A DNA stretch of 64,000 nucleotides, from assembly GCF_035046505.1 (NCBI RefSeq), contig NC_089822.1, forward strand, positions 271,207,054-271,271,053, in the 5' to 3' direction. Each line of letters starts with the position of its first letter. Position 1 is the stretch's first letter. The DNA comes from Tiliqua scincoides (Eukaryota; Chordata; Lepidosauria; Squamata; Scincidae). This document shows positions 20,684-30,014 of the stretch, in pieces. Below the pieces are notes generated by a model, which saw nothing but the letters and a program-made list of their open reading frames with translations, did not search any database and had not been told where the DNA came from. The translations under genes and the position numbers were made by a program.

Positions 20684-21870
20684 AAAGGACTGGATTATGA
20701 ATCTGAATGCCCGTGAAAAAATAAGGGAGAATTTGCACACAGAAAGAATTTCTTGATTTCATAGTTTGCAACTGGAAAGTTGGATAAAAGAAATAGAAAA
20801 AGAAGTTGGAAATGGTAGAAAACTGAATTTGAAGAAATAATGGTTCAGAAAGAGAAGGAAGATAATAAAGCAGGATTTAAAGGTAGGTTTAGTAAGATAT
20901 ATAAGATTTTAGCAGAAAAGAAGGAACAACATCAAAGGGCGCAATCCTAACTAATTTTTCAGCACTGAGGTAAGGGTATTGCAATTTCGAGGTAAGGGAA
21001 GGAACATTGACTTACCTTGAGAAGGTCTCCGTGACTGCCCCCCAACTGCAGCACATGCCCCACTGGCAATAGCTATGCCAGTGCTGGACAGTTGGTTAGG
21101 ATTGCACCCAAAGTCTTAAAGAAGTTTGGCAGAAGGATTTTGAAGAGGAAATAAATACTGAAGAATGGGAAAATATATGGAATAAAAGAACTGGAAAAAT
21201 GAGGTCTTATTAGAAGAAAACTATTTTAAAGTAACTCCTGTTAAATAAAATGTAATCAACCCAGTTATTTCAGCTGAATGTTGGAGAGGTAAACAAGATG
21301 TAGGTGCTTATCTGCATATGTGGTGGGGATGTAAAGATGTGAAGGAAATATGGACCGAGGTGTTTAAGGAAAGGAGTGAAGTTGTTGGACAGGACGTGAA
21401 AGCAAATCCTAGAATTACATTATTAAATAGATTTGGAGAAACATGTTAGAATTGGGGGGGAAAAGAATTGGTAATAATTGTGGTGGCAGCAACAAGAATG
21501 ATGATAGCAAAAAATTGGAAAGTTATGTTTAAGTTTAGGTGGGCGGATTGTATGGGGAAATAGGGGATATCGCAGCCAAGGATAAATTAACGAAAATAAA
21601 TTATTTTAAGGATATTTAAAATGTATTTGTTAGATATCTTTTTGAAAAAGGAAAAGGGAAATACCCCAAAACAAATTCATTATTTTATTGGAGGGAAAGG
21701 GAATATGTGAATTTGGATGGATGATAGGAGTAAAAGAAAGAAAAGGAAATATGAATTATTTACTAATAAGTGATATCCCAAAGCTAGTGGGGGTGCGTAA
21801 TTGTGACTATCTCTGTGTTGTAGTTGTTTGTAAATTAAATAAAAATAAAAAATAAAGAAGAAAGACAGGA
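20684..21870 (+). mobile_element. L1 LINE, 3' part of ORF2 and tail (decayed)
   Basis: Forward frames show broken L1 ORF2 carboxyl-terminal pieces: WQKDFEEEINTEEWENIWNK near 21130-21190, CWRGKQDVGAYLHMWWGCK near 21270-21330 (the L1 HMWW-C motif) and AATRMMIAKNWK near 21490. It ends in an A-rich tail (taaataaaaataaaaaataaag). Interrupted by a MITE at 20938-21109. It inserted just beyond the 3' end of alpha gene 2. Confidence 0.8.
20938..21109. mobile_element. MITE of the ggcscaatcc family (copy 2), inside L1
   Basis: Termini ggcgcaatcctaactaa and ttggttaggattgcacc; flanked by caaag on both sides. It splits the L1 ORF2 fragment and so is younger than the L1. Confidence 0.75.
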
Positions 21871-21914
21871 AAAGCACAAACAAAACAAATGAAAACTTGT
21901 CTCCAAAATCAAGT

Positions 21915-21920
21915 TTTATT
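21915..21920 (-). terminator. Polyadenylation signal of alpha gene 2
   Basis: aataaa on the minus strand in catgaataaaacttg, about 660 nt after the stop codon. Confidence 0.75.
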
Positions 21921-22578
21921 CATGTCTTTTGGAAACAAAGGAGCTCTGGCAAACTGATACAGAAGCAGGAACTGGGAGCAGGAGTCCAGATCTGCCCAGG
22001 ACTCCATCTGAGCCCTTCAGCACACGGTCAGGGGGTCTGGTCCAAGTTCTGCTGCCTCTGAAAGCGTGGGGAATTCATGCCATCTGCAGGACAGGCCTGA
22101 GAGTTTTCTGCAACTCATTCTGTGCCTGATATTAGGGGCAGAATTCAGCGCGCTAAGAACGTCACCTTCTGTTCAAAGAAAATCCAAGTTTCCAGCTCTT
22201 GTGCCTGTGAGGTGAGACTTGGAAAACTGTGTGAGTGGGGCCTGGTGAGAAGTCCACAAGAAGGGGGGTGGACGTGGCTGCCCCTCAAAGGTCCTCCCCC
22301 TGTGAACTGCAGAAAGGAAGCCTTTGTGTGGAAGGGCAGATTTTGCAAGCCCTGTGGTTGGTGCTGGGCTGAGTTGTTCCCAGGCCAGCTCAGTCACATC
22401 AGACCCCCCAGCTTTTTCTGTAGCCGCCTGGGGGCTGTGATGGGAGCCCAAGAGGTCAGTCAGGAGCAAGTACCGGGTCCTTCAGGCTGGTCACAGCAGC
22501 AAAGCCTTAGCAAGAGACACAAGCAAGAGGCTCAACTGGCGCTGGGGAGAGGAGGAGTCTGTCTGCTGCTGCTCAGGG

Positions 22579-25500
22579 TTATCTGCAAAGGAAGGAAGGA
22601 GAGATGCTATTAAGGGGGAGGCACCTTCCTCCTCCTCCTCTTGGACCACAAGACAGATGACTTCTGCAGCTCGGCCCTTCCCTGCCTCCATACAAAACAT
22701 TCCCTTCAAATCTAACTTCTCTGAAGGAAAATTCATGCTTGGGGGGAAAGAGGTTCCTCTCTGCTGTCAGTCATCCTGGAAGCAAAAGTCTGGGCTTCCT
22801 CCAAAAGACATGAACCCCCCCCCCCACACACACATCTTTCTCCCTCCCTCCCTCCCTCCAGATGAACTGTAATGGAATCGAATCCCAACCAGCCCCCCCA
22901 GGAGGGCTGCAGGGGGTGCCTGCCCCAATTCTGCCCTTGTCCAGGTGAGATGCCTTCTGCCACTGCCAGGCAGATCTAAGCAACTTTCATTATTACATCA
23001 TACTCAGCACTTGGGGGGCTGCACTCACAAAGGCCCTGCCACTGACCTGCTCTTTGGGAGGAGATTTCTGGCCCCTGCCCTTCTTCCCACAGCTCTCCCC
23101 TCTCCCCCATTGGCACACAGGGCCCCCCCAGCTGCTGCCACACTGAAAGTGTGAACAAATTGTTGTGCCTGTCAAGGGACTGAAGCGGGACTGCTGTAAA
23201 CGGGTCTTCAGCCTGCTTCTGAATGCAAGTTCTGAGAAGTGCTACAGGGTGGGGGAGGAGCTGCTGCCTTCCTGCCCCCCTCAGGGGCTTTCTTTTGGGG
23301 CAGGTGGGGGGGTCGGTGTGGGAAACTGGATGTTGGGGCTAGATGGGTCCTGGACCTGATCCAGGAGCTGGGGGTCTTCCTGGGCTCTGACAAATGGGGG
23401 CCAGCCGGAATCTGCCACAGCACCCTGGGGTAGAAAACTGTGTCTGCTGCTCCTGGGGGGGGGGAGCAGGTGAAGTGGCCCTCAGCAAGCTCCAGTCTGG
23501 GGCCTGAAGGGAACGCAAAGGACTGAGAGAGCTGCGTGGAGATCTGGGCACCCTCAAAGCAGGACCACATCCCTCTGCACTGCACCAGAACCCACACACC
23601 CCCTGTGCACATCAGCCCCGAGAGTGACTCACCTGGCACCCCAGCGACGGCCGTCCTCATCCCCCTGCCTGGCCTTGAAGCACAGGATGGTGCCAGCAAT
23701 GATGCCCAAGATGCCCAGCGCCAGGCCCAGGGCGCAGATCACATTCTCCAGTGTCTCCGGAATGGGAGTGGGCTCCTTGGAGTCTGGGGGGGGGGAGAGA
23801 ACAGACAGGGAAGGGTCAGCTTGGGCTGTGGGTGCAGAGCCCAGGAGTCCTGCCTGTCTCCTACCCCAGCCTTACTTTCTGCACCAGGGGACCAGAGATC
23901 CCTGCCCCACACACTTCTCCTTGGGGCTCTCCTTGCAACCCCATCAGGGGCCCCATAAGCAACACTTGGCTGCTACCCAGTGAAGAACTGACTGTGGGGC
24001 TGTTCTTATGCAGTCACTGCAGAAAGGCTGTTCTGGGCACAGACTTCTGTACTCCGACTTCCCTTCTTTTCCAAAAAACAGAAGGAAAAGACAAGTTGCT
24101 GGTTCTTGATGGCTGCAAAGGTGAAGGTGAAGCCAGCAACAGTGGACCAGGAGTGCAGTTGGGGGGGGCTGGAGAGTGGGGGGGCTGGAGCTCAGGGCTT
24201 CTCCTGCAGCAGGAGCGGTGATGTCATTAGACGGAGGGCTCAGGAGTTTCCTCTGCACCTCTTCAAAAGGATCTTAGCTGAAAAGAAGCCTCAAGTTCAT
24301 CAGGAGGCAAACTGAGAAAACTATTTCTTTGGGATATTTTTAACCCATCTTTCAGTGTAAATGCAGCCACTCCAAAAGGCTGGGATCATATGAGCCAGAT
24401 CTCTCAATGAATCACAATACATTTCAAAGTAGGACTAAGGGCCCAATCCTAGCCAACTTTCCAGCACTGACATAAGGGCAAAGCAACTTTGAGATAAGGG
24501 AACAAACATTGCCATACCTTGAGGAGACCTCCGTGACTGCCCCCCAACTGCAGGATGCAGCACATGCCCCACTGGCACAGCTATGCCAGTGCTAGAAAGT
24601 TGGTGAGGATTGCACCCTAAGTGATGGGAGAAAGAAACAGTCCAAGGAGAAAGTTGACTTTTGGGCCTTGTTGGAGTCTGTCTGAATGGGGCATGGTTAC
24701 AGCAAGCCCCTCCACCACATGTCCCACCACACCCCTGAAGGGGACTGAGCAGGACTTTAGTGTGGCTCCTCTTCTTCCTTCCTGGGGCTGGCAAAGGCAG
24801 AATCAGTCCTGCCACAAGCAGCTGGGCTTCATTCACACACCTTGCTCAGCTCCTGACAGCTTTGCTTTCCTTAGCCAAGAACTGGACTTTCTGTGTTTTC
24901 AAAGCACAGAATCAACCCCGTCCTGCTTACACCAGACTTTGCTCAGGCTCTCGGTCAGGCCCCAGTGGTCCACTTTGCAGGCGTAGAAGTCTCCGGCCTT
25001 GGGAATGAAGCGCAGGTAGGAGAACTTGCGGAAGGTGCTGTCCGCTTTGGGGTAGAAGTCGGTCTCTTGCACACCCTGGGAAACCACCTCCCCGTTCTTC
25101 AGCCACGTGATGTTCAGCACTGGGGGGAAGAACTGGTCCACGAAGCAGATGAGCACGTTGGGGTCTCCCAGTTCCACAGGGTTCTTGAGGTACATTGTTA
25201 CCGAAGGAGCGACTGCGAAAGAGGAACAAGGTCAGTGCTGATCTCTGCCTGAAGACTCCTTCCTTCCCCACCCTGCCAGCCCTTGATCAGAGTCTCCACC
25301 CCCCACCCCAGGCCTTGGAGCCTCTGTGCGGAACTCCCTCCTGCTGTTCCCAGGAGAAGCAGCCAAGCTGAGCTGGGGGGGGGGGGAACCAGAGTCTTGA
25401 TCCCATAGAAGGAGGTGGGGTGTGGATGCATTTGCAGCACTAACTCTCTGCAGCACTAACATCTTTCCCTTGGGCTGCTGCTTCTGAAGAAACAAACCAT

Positions 25501-26873
25501 GCCTCTGAGCGTACGCAGAGTGGCAGTGGAGTCTCTAGGGTTTGTGTCCATCGCCCTGCCCCCTGCTGGTGTTTTGACTATAACTTCTGGCAGAACAGAG
25601 ATATTTCAATGTGGTTTGTTCCACACTGGAGGTTCCTGGGACTTTCCCTCCACTGTTCTGCTTTCCTCTCCTCCAGATCTCTCCAGCTTCGCTCTTTCCT
25701 TTCTCTCTGACTCTCCCCATTTCGCGCAGGGCTCCCTGGTGTAGGCGGCCTGGGATGTGACCAGCACCCCCGAGTGGGGGGAGGACGGCCCAGCCCCTCT
25801 GTACCTTTCTGAGACTGGGACCGGTTGCTGCGCTTCATCATGATCTCCAGGTTGTTCTTGAGGACGGCCAGGTTGCCCAGGGCTCCTTGCGCATCGAAGC
25901 TGGCGAAGCTGGTGAAGTCGGGCAGCCTCCAGACGGTCTCCTTCCCGGCCCAGTCCACGTGGAAGACCTCCTCCTGGTTGTGCTGCTCCAGGAACTCCCC
26001 GGACTGCTTCTGCGAGGGGAAGCTCTCCTGGAAGAAGTCCAGCTCCACGAAAGAGTCCTCCACTGATTGGGGGGGGGGGAGAAAGTGAGCAGAGGCAGGG
26101 ACACCCGCCCTCTCCAGCACCCGCCAGGAAGGGGCGCCAGCAGAGGGGCCAGTGGACCCGTGCTCCAAGTACCCTCCCCCCACCTCTTCCAAGAACAGCC
26201 CTGATGACGACCCCAAGGCTGAGCTGGGCGGGGGGCCTGTTCCAGATCAGAGGGGCAGAGAGTCTGCCTGCGGCACTCCTAGCGCTAGTCAAGCTGCTTC
26301 TGGCACACACCCCCCCCCCAATGTCCAGGGCGGGTCCCAACCAGGCCCCTTCCTGCTCTCTCCTTCCCCACCCCCTCTGTGGAAGGGGCGTCACCACCAG
26401 CACATCCCCTCCCCTCCCTCACCTCGGAGCTGCGCCCGCCAGGCAGGTCTGCATTCAACGCCGCCACCCCCTCCCCACCTCTCCTGGTCTCCCCCCTTTG
26501 AGGATCCGAAGGTCGCTGCCTGCCTTGCCGCCCCTCCCAGGAGGATCCGGAGACGCCCCCGCGAACATCGAAGCCCCCCCCCCGGGACGCGGCGCAGCAG
26601 GCGCGGAGGGAAGAACCTTCGGCGGGGGGGGGGGCTTGCTGCCTGACTGCCATGCTCAGCACTGCTCGCGGGGAGGACTGCGCTGCGCTCCCCCAGCCTG
26701 CGGTGGGTCCTGCCTGTGCGGGGGCGATCTGAGGAAGGACCCCCGGCGCCAAGCCCCCCCTTCCGGCTGCCCCCGAACCCTCGGCCCTCACCTGCGAGGG
26801 GGGCGGCGCCGGGCAGGGCGAGCAGCGCCAGGAGGCCGAGGGGCAGCGGCAGGATTCCCGCCGGGACCCCCAT
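22579..26873 (-). CDS. MHC class II alpha chain, gene 2 (complete, five exons)
   Basis: Second complete alpha chain, 257 residues. Exons (minus strand): 26873-26792 signal peptide (MGVPAGILPLPLGLLALLAL), 26062-25805 alpha1, 25212-24931 alpha2, 23783-23633 connecting/transmembrane/tail, 22582-22579 final base plus TAA. Each junction has GT-AG ends and keeps frame (774 nt). The mature chain starts VEDSFVELDFF; alpha1 ends NNLEIMMKRSNRSQSQK with an NRS sequon. Alpha2 has LICFVDQFFPPVLNITWLKNG and FYACKVDHWGL (Ig cysteines). The membrane segment is ICALGLALGILGIIAGTIL; the tail ends DGRRWGAR, not the usual GPL. It differs clearly from gene 1 in alpha1 and the tail, so it is a distinct isotype or old duplicate. 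The 3'UTR ends near 21900. Confidence 0.93.
24439..24617. mobile_element. MITE of the ggcscaatcc family (copy 3) in intron 3 of alpha gene 2
   Basis: Inverted ends ggcccaatcctagccaac / gttggtgaggattgcacc, with ctaag on both flanks. It lies in the intron between exon 4 (23783) and exon 3 (24931). Confidence 0.75.
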
Positions 26874-26982
26874 CCTGTGCAGGCGAGAGAGGCGCGTCCG
26901 GCCAGGCGGGCTCCGCGAGTGCCGAGCGCGGGGCTGCCGCCCGAACTTGCCCCGCCGGCTGGGGAGCCGCGACGCCTCTCGG

Positions 26983-27024
26983 CCAATGGGAAGAGGGCTC
27001 CGCGCTGACCCGCCTGTCGCCGGG
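26983..27024 (-). promoter_or_regulatory. SXY-type promoter of alpha gene 2
   Basis: Minus strand: X box cccggcgacaggcg (27024-27011), then about 23 bp later attggcc (CCAAT at 26983-26987 on plus), about 110 bp before ATG 26873. Nearly identical to the modules at 28556-28597, 3835-3876 and 16289-16330. Confidence 0.8.
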
Positions 27025-27129
27025 TGGAGCCTCCCCGGCAGGAGCCGCAGCCGGAGATGGAGCCCGGAGGCAGCAGCCCGCGCCTCTGAGAGGGATTCCA
27101 TCAGGGGTCCCAAGGCAGGCACCAGGGTG

Positions 27130-27235
27130 AGGTCTCTCGCTGTCTGGTGCGCTCCCTGGGGGGCCGCTGTGAGATGCAGGAAGCTGGGACTAGATGGGCC
27201 TTGGCCTGGTCCAGCGGGGCTCTTCTTATGGGTAC
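27130..27235 (+). repeat. CR1 3'-tail fragment
   Basis: Contains gtctggtgcgctccctgggg, tgagatgcaggaagctggga and actagatgggcc: the 3' tail of CR1, ending cttcttatggg. Confidence 0.75.
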
Positions 27236-27239
27236 AAAG

Positions 27240-28350
27240 TTTCTTTTGGGGCCCTGCGAAGGGGGAGGGTGAAGCAGAGCGGGGAGGGTGGTGATGGGTG
27301 AGCAGAATGGGGGCAGGGAGGGTGGAGACAGCCGGAAAGGTCTTTGGAGCCCAGGTCCGCTGACCCACCGGCATCAGCACAGAAAAGCAAACATTCCTCA
27401 GTCTCGCAAATCTTTTATAGAGAGAAAATCGTGCAGAAAATGAGCTTGTCCTTCCATGCTACATCTCCTACATCCAGATGAAACCAGAGCCAGTGGCGTA
27501 CCTGAGGGGATGCAAGGTGGACATATACCCCAGGTGCCAGGCTTGGGGGGTGGCACCACACTGCCATCCACTTCTCCTGTGGTACTCCATCATCTGCTGA
27601 TAGTATCAGCAAGCTGATCTGAGGGCTGCCCACTGAGGTTCTCCCCCAGAGGCGTTCTGAGGACTGGGGAAGCCGCACACCTTCTAATGCCTTCAGAGGG
27701 CTGAAAATCATCACCTCTGGTTTCGGGGTGAAAACTGGAAGTGACAGTTTTTGGCCCTTAGAAGGCATTGTGAGGACCAGGGAAGCTGGATGTGGGTGGA
27801 AGCAGTGAGTGCAGGGGGCATCTCCAGGCGGGGAGGGGGGGACCCCAGGAAGTGTGACCCCAGGTGCCAAAGTGGCTAGGAATCCCTTTGACCAGAACTC
27901 TCAGCTCCTTCCTGGCCTTCCAGCTGCGCCTGCCCAGAGTCTGCAGCGCACCCCCCCCCCGCGTGCCTCCGCAGCCCCCTCTCCTTCCACCCACTGGGAA
28001 CTGAGGTCCTTCGTCCCGCGCTCCAGCCTGACCTCCTCCCTCCTGTCTTGATGCGAAGGTCGCTGTCTTGTCCTGCTGCCCCCCAGGAGGCTCCGGGAAA
28101 CGCCCCCCCAGCCTCGAAGGCCGCCGCCCCCCAACTGGAAGGGAAGCAGCAACAGGCGCGGAATGAAGGACCTTCGCCAGCGGGGGAGCGGGTTCGGGGG
28201 GCTGCTCAGCACGCCGGATCAGGCAACCACTCGCCTATGCCCGCTGTGGGTCTGCGTGTGCGGGAGCGATCTGAGGAAGGACCCCAGCGCCCGCCCACGC
28301 CCCCCCTTCAGGCTGCCCCGCTCGGCTCCAACGTGCTGCCCCCGAACCCT
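27240..28350. other. Interval between alpha gene 2 and the orphan alpha leader
   Basis: Contains a copy of an unclassified interspersed repeat (27240-27460, related to 30340-30690 and 33290-33620) and a probable hAT-like fragment starting cagtggcgtacctgagg at 27493. 27890-28350 resembles intron 1 of alpha gene 2 (26390-26790), which marks the orphan leader as part of a tandem duplication. No coding pattern. Confidence 0.5.
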
Positions 28351-28360
28351 CGGCCCTCAC

Positions 28361-28445
28361 CTGCGAGGGGGGCGGCGCCGGGCAGGGCGAGCAGCGCCAG
28401 GAGGCGGAGCGGCAGCAGCTGCAGGGCTCCCCCCGCGACCCCCAT
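28361..28445 (-). pseudogene. Orphan class II alpha leader exon (third alpha 5' end)
   Basis: ATG 28445 opens an 85-nt exon encoding MGVAGGALQLLPLRLLALLA then LPGAAPLA, ending at a canonical donor (CGCAG|GTGAGG). It matches exon 1 of alpha gene 2, including phase 1. No alpha1-alpha2 exons follow before alpha gene 2 itself, so it is either a truncated duplicate or an alternative first exon that could splice to 26062. It lies divergently 1.48 kb from the functional beta leader. Confidence 0.75.
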
Positions 28446-28555
28446 CCTGTGCAGGCGAGAGAGGCGCGTCCAGCCGGGCGGGGCTCCGCGAGTGCCGAGC
28501 GCGGGGCTGCAGCCCGAACTTGCCCCGCCGGCTGGGGAGCCGCGACGCCTCTCGG

Positions 28556-28597
28556 CCAATGGGAAGAGGGCTCCGCGCTGACCCGCCTGTCGCCGGG
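28556..28597 (-). promoter_or_regulatory. SXY-type promoter of the orphan alpha leader
   Basis: Minus strand: X box cccggcgacaggcg (28597-28584) and Y box attggcc (28560-28556), intact, at the same distance to the ATG as in alpha gene 2. Confidence 0.75.
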
Positions 28598-29040
28598 TGG
28601 AGCCTCCCCGGCAGGAGCCTCGACGGGAGATGGAGCCCGGAGGCTCCGGGGCAAAGGCGGGGGGCGGCCAGAGGCGTTTCCCCTCCGCTCCCCCCGGGGG
28701 GGCGCAGCACCCGTCCCCACTGCGGGCTGGAGGGCGGCGGCTCCCATTCCAGGGCGGAGCAGCGAGATCTGCAGGGAAGCGGCTTGGCGGGGGGAGGGTC
28801 GCCAAGAGGCAGCTCCGGGGCGCGGCTGGCCCAGGGCTGGGGGTGCAGGGGGCCCTCAGGGGGCCCTCCAACTGCTGGGTGACGCTCTCCTCTCTGCGGG
28901 CCAGGAACACACAAGGGAGACGCCCGGGAGGGGGGGAAGCCAAGGGCCCGTCGTAGGACACCCGGACCTGCCTCTGGTCACTGGACGTCCACTGGTGGGA
29001 CAGGCCCCAGCTCTGCAGGGCCCCTCACCTGAGACTGCCG

Positions 29041-29160
29041 TAAGAACATCAGAAGAGCCCTGCTGGGTCAGGCCAAAGGCCCACCTAGTCAGCTTCCCGT
29101 ATCTCGCAGTGGCCCACCAGATGCCCAGGGAGCACACAAGACCACAGGCACAAGCTGGAG
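29041..29160 (-). repeat. CR1 3'-tail fragment
   Basis: Begins taagaacatcagaagagccc and continues through tcaggccaaaggcccacctag; a decayed, reversed CR1 tail between the divergent alpha and beta promoters. Confidence 0.75.
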
Positions 29161-29754
29161 ACACAACTGTCTCCATTTAGGACAGCGAGGCTTGTCTGAA
29201 GCGACGCAGGAGGGCAGGGCACCGATCCACTGGAGGTCCGAGCGCTGCACCTTGAAGCAGTGCGTGGAGGAGGGACTTTGGCTGGCGTGGCTGTTTGAAC
29301 CCTTCCATGCTGAGCTGCACCTGCCAAAGTGCCCTCCTCTAAACTGGCTAAGGGCGCATCGCTCTGTCCTCCTCTGCATCTGGTCACCTGGTCCTCAGGA
29401 GGAGGAAGAAGACGGGGACAGACACACTGGTGATGGGCCACAGGTTGTGCCTGGAGCAGCCAGAGGGTGTGGGCTGCAGGCCTCAGGGTGGCACATGTGT
29501 GCAGGACACAAGCCTCTGTGGCTGTGGGTGCAGAAGGTCACTCTCTGCTCCGTCTCTGGGCAGGAAGATCAGCTGAGCCTTTCTGTTGGGGGGCGGGGGG
29601 GCAGCAAGAGTCCCCTCTGCAGGTCGCTGCTGCCTGACCCAGAGCTCCCTGGTCTCCCCTGGGCTGCCCCATCACCAGCCCCCCACCAGCTTCTCTCTGC
29701 CTGTTCCTTGCTGGGACACATCAGCCTGAGCCAGCGGTTTCCTCAACATTCCTG

Positions 29755-29798
29755 CCCGGCGACTGATGACGCTGCCTCAGCTGCCAGGCTGATTGGCT
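29755..29798 (+). promoter_or_regulatory. SXY-type promoter of the complete beta gene
   Basis: X box cccggcgactgatg (29755-29768), X2-like tgacgct, and a perfect Y box ctgattggct (29789-29798), about 130 bp before ATG 29927. This is the only beta promoter in the window with an intact ATTGG core. Confidence 0.85.
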
Positions 29799-29926
29799 CC
29801 ACGCCTGGCACTGCTTGGGGAGGGGACCCTGGCAGGAGTTGATGCCCAGGGCTGGGCTGAGAAAGTCCCAGTCTGGAGTTGTGGGGGGCCCAGTGGCCAG
29901 AGGGTGTCTCTCCCTGCTGAGGAAAA

Positions 29927-30014
29927 ATGGGTTCTTCTTCAGGCATCAAGGCCCTGCTGGTGGTGATGGTGGTGGGAGTATTTTCCACTGAGGTGCAGAG
30001 CGTGGAGCCTCCAG
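29927..30014 (+). CDS. Beta gene exon 1: signal peptide
   Basis: Encodes MGSSSGIKALLVVMVVGVFS followed by TEVQSVEPP; donor CCAG|GTGAGC, phase 1. The three other leader copies in the window have one Val in place of Met in the hydrophobic core. Confidence 0.9.

Noticed and set aside
26391-28961. Several 180-330-codon frames around the alpha promoters
   Set aside because: CpG-rich promoter sequence open in many frames; only the leader exons at 26792-26873 and 28361-28445 have family similarity and splice sites.
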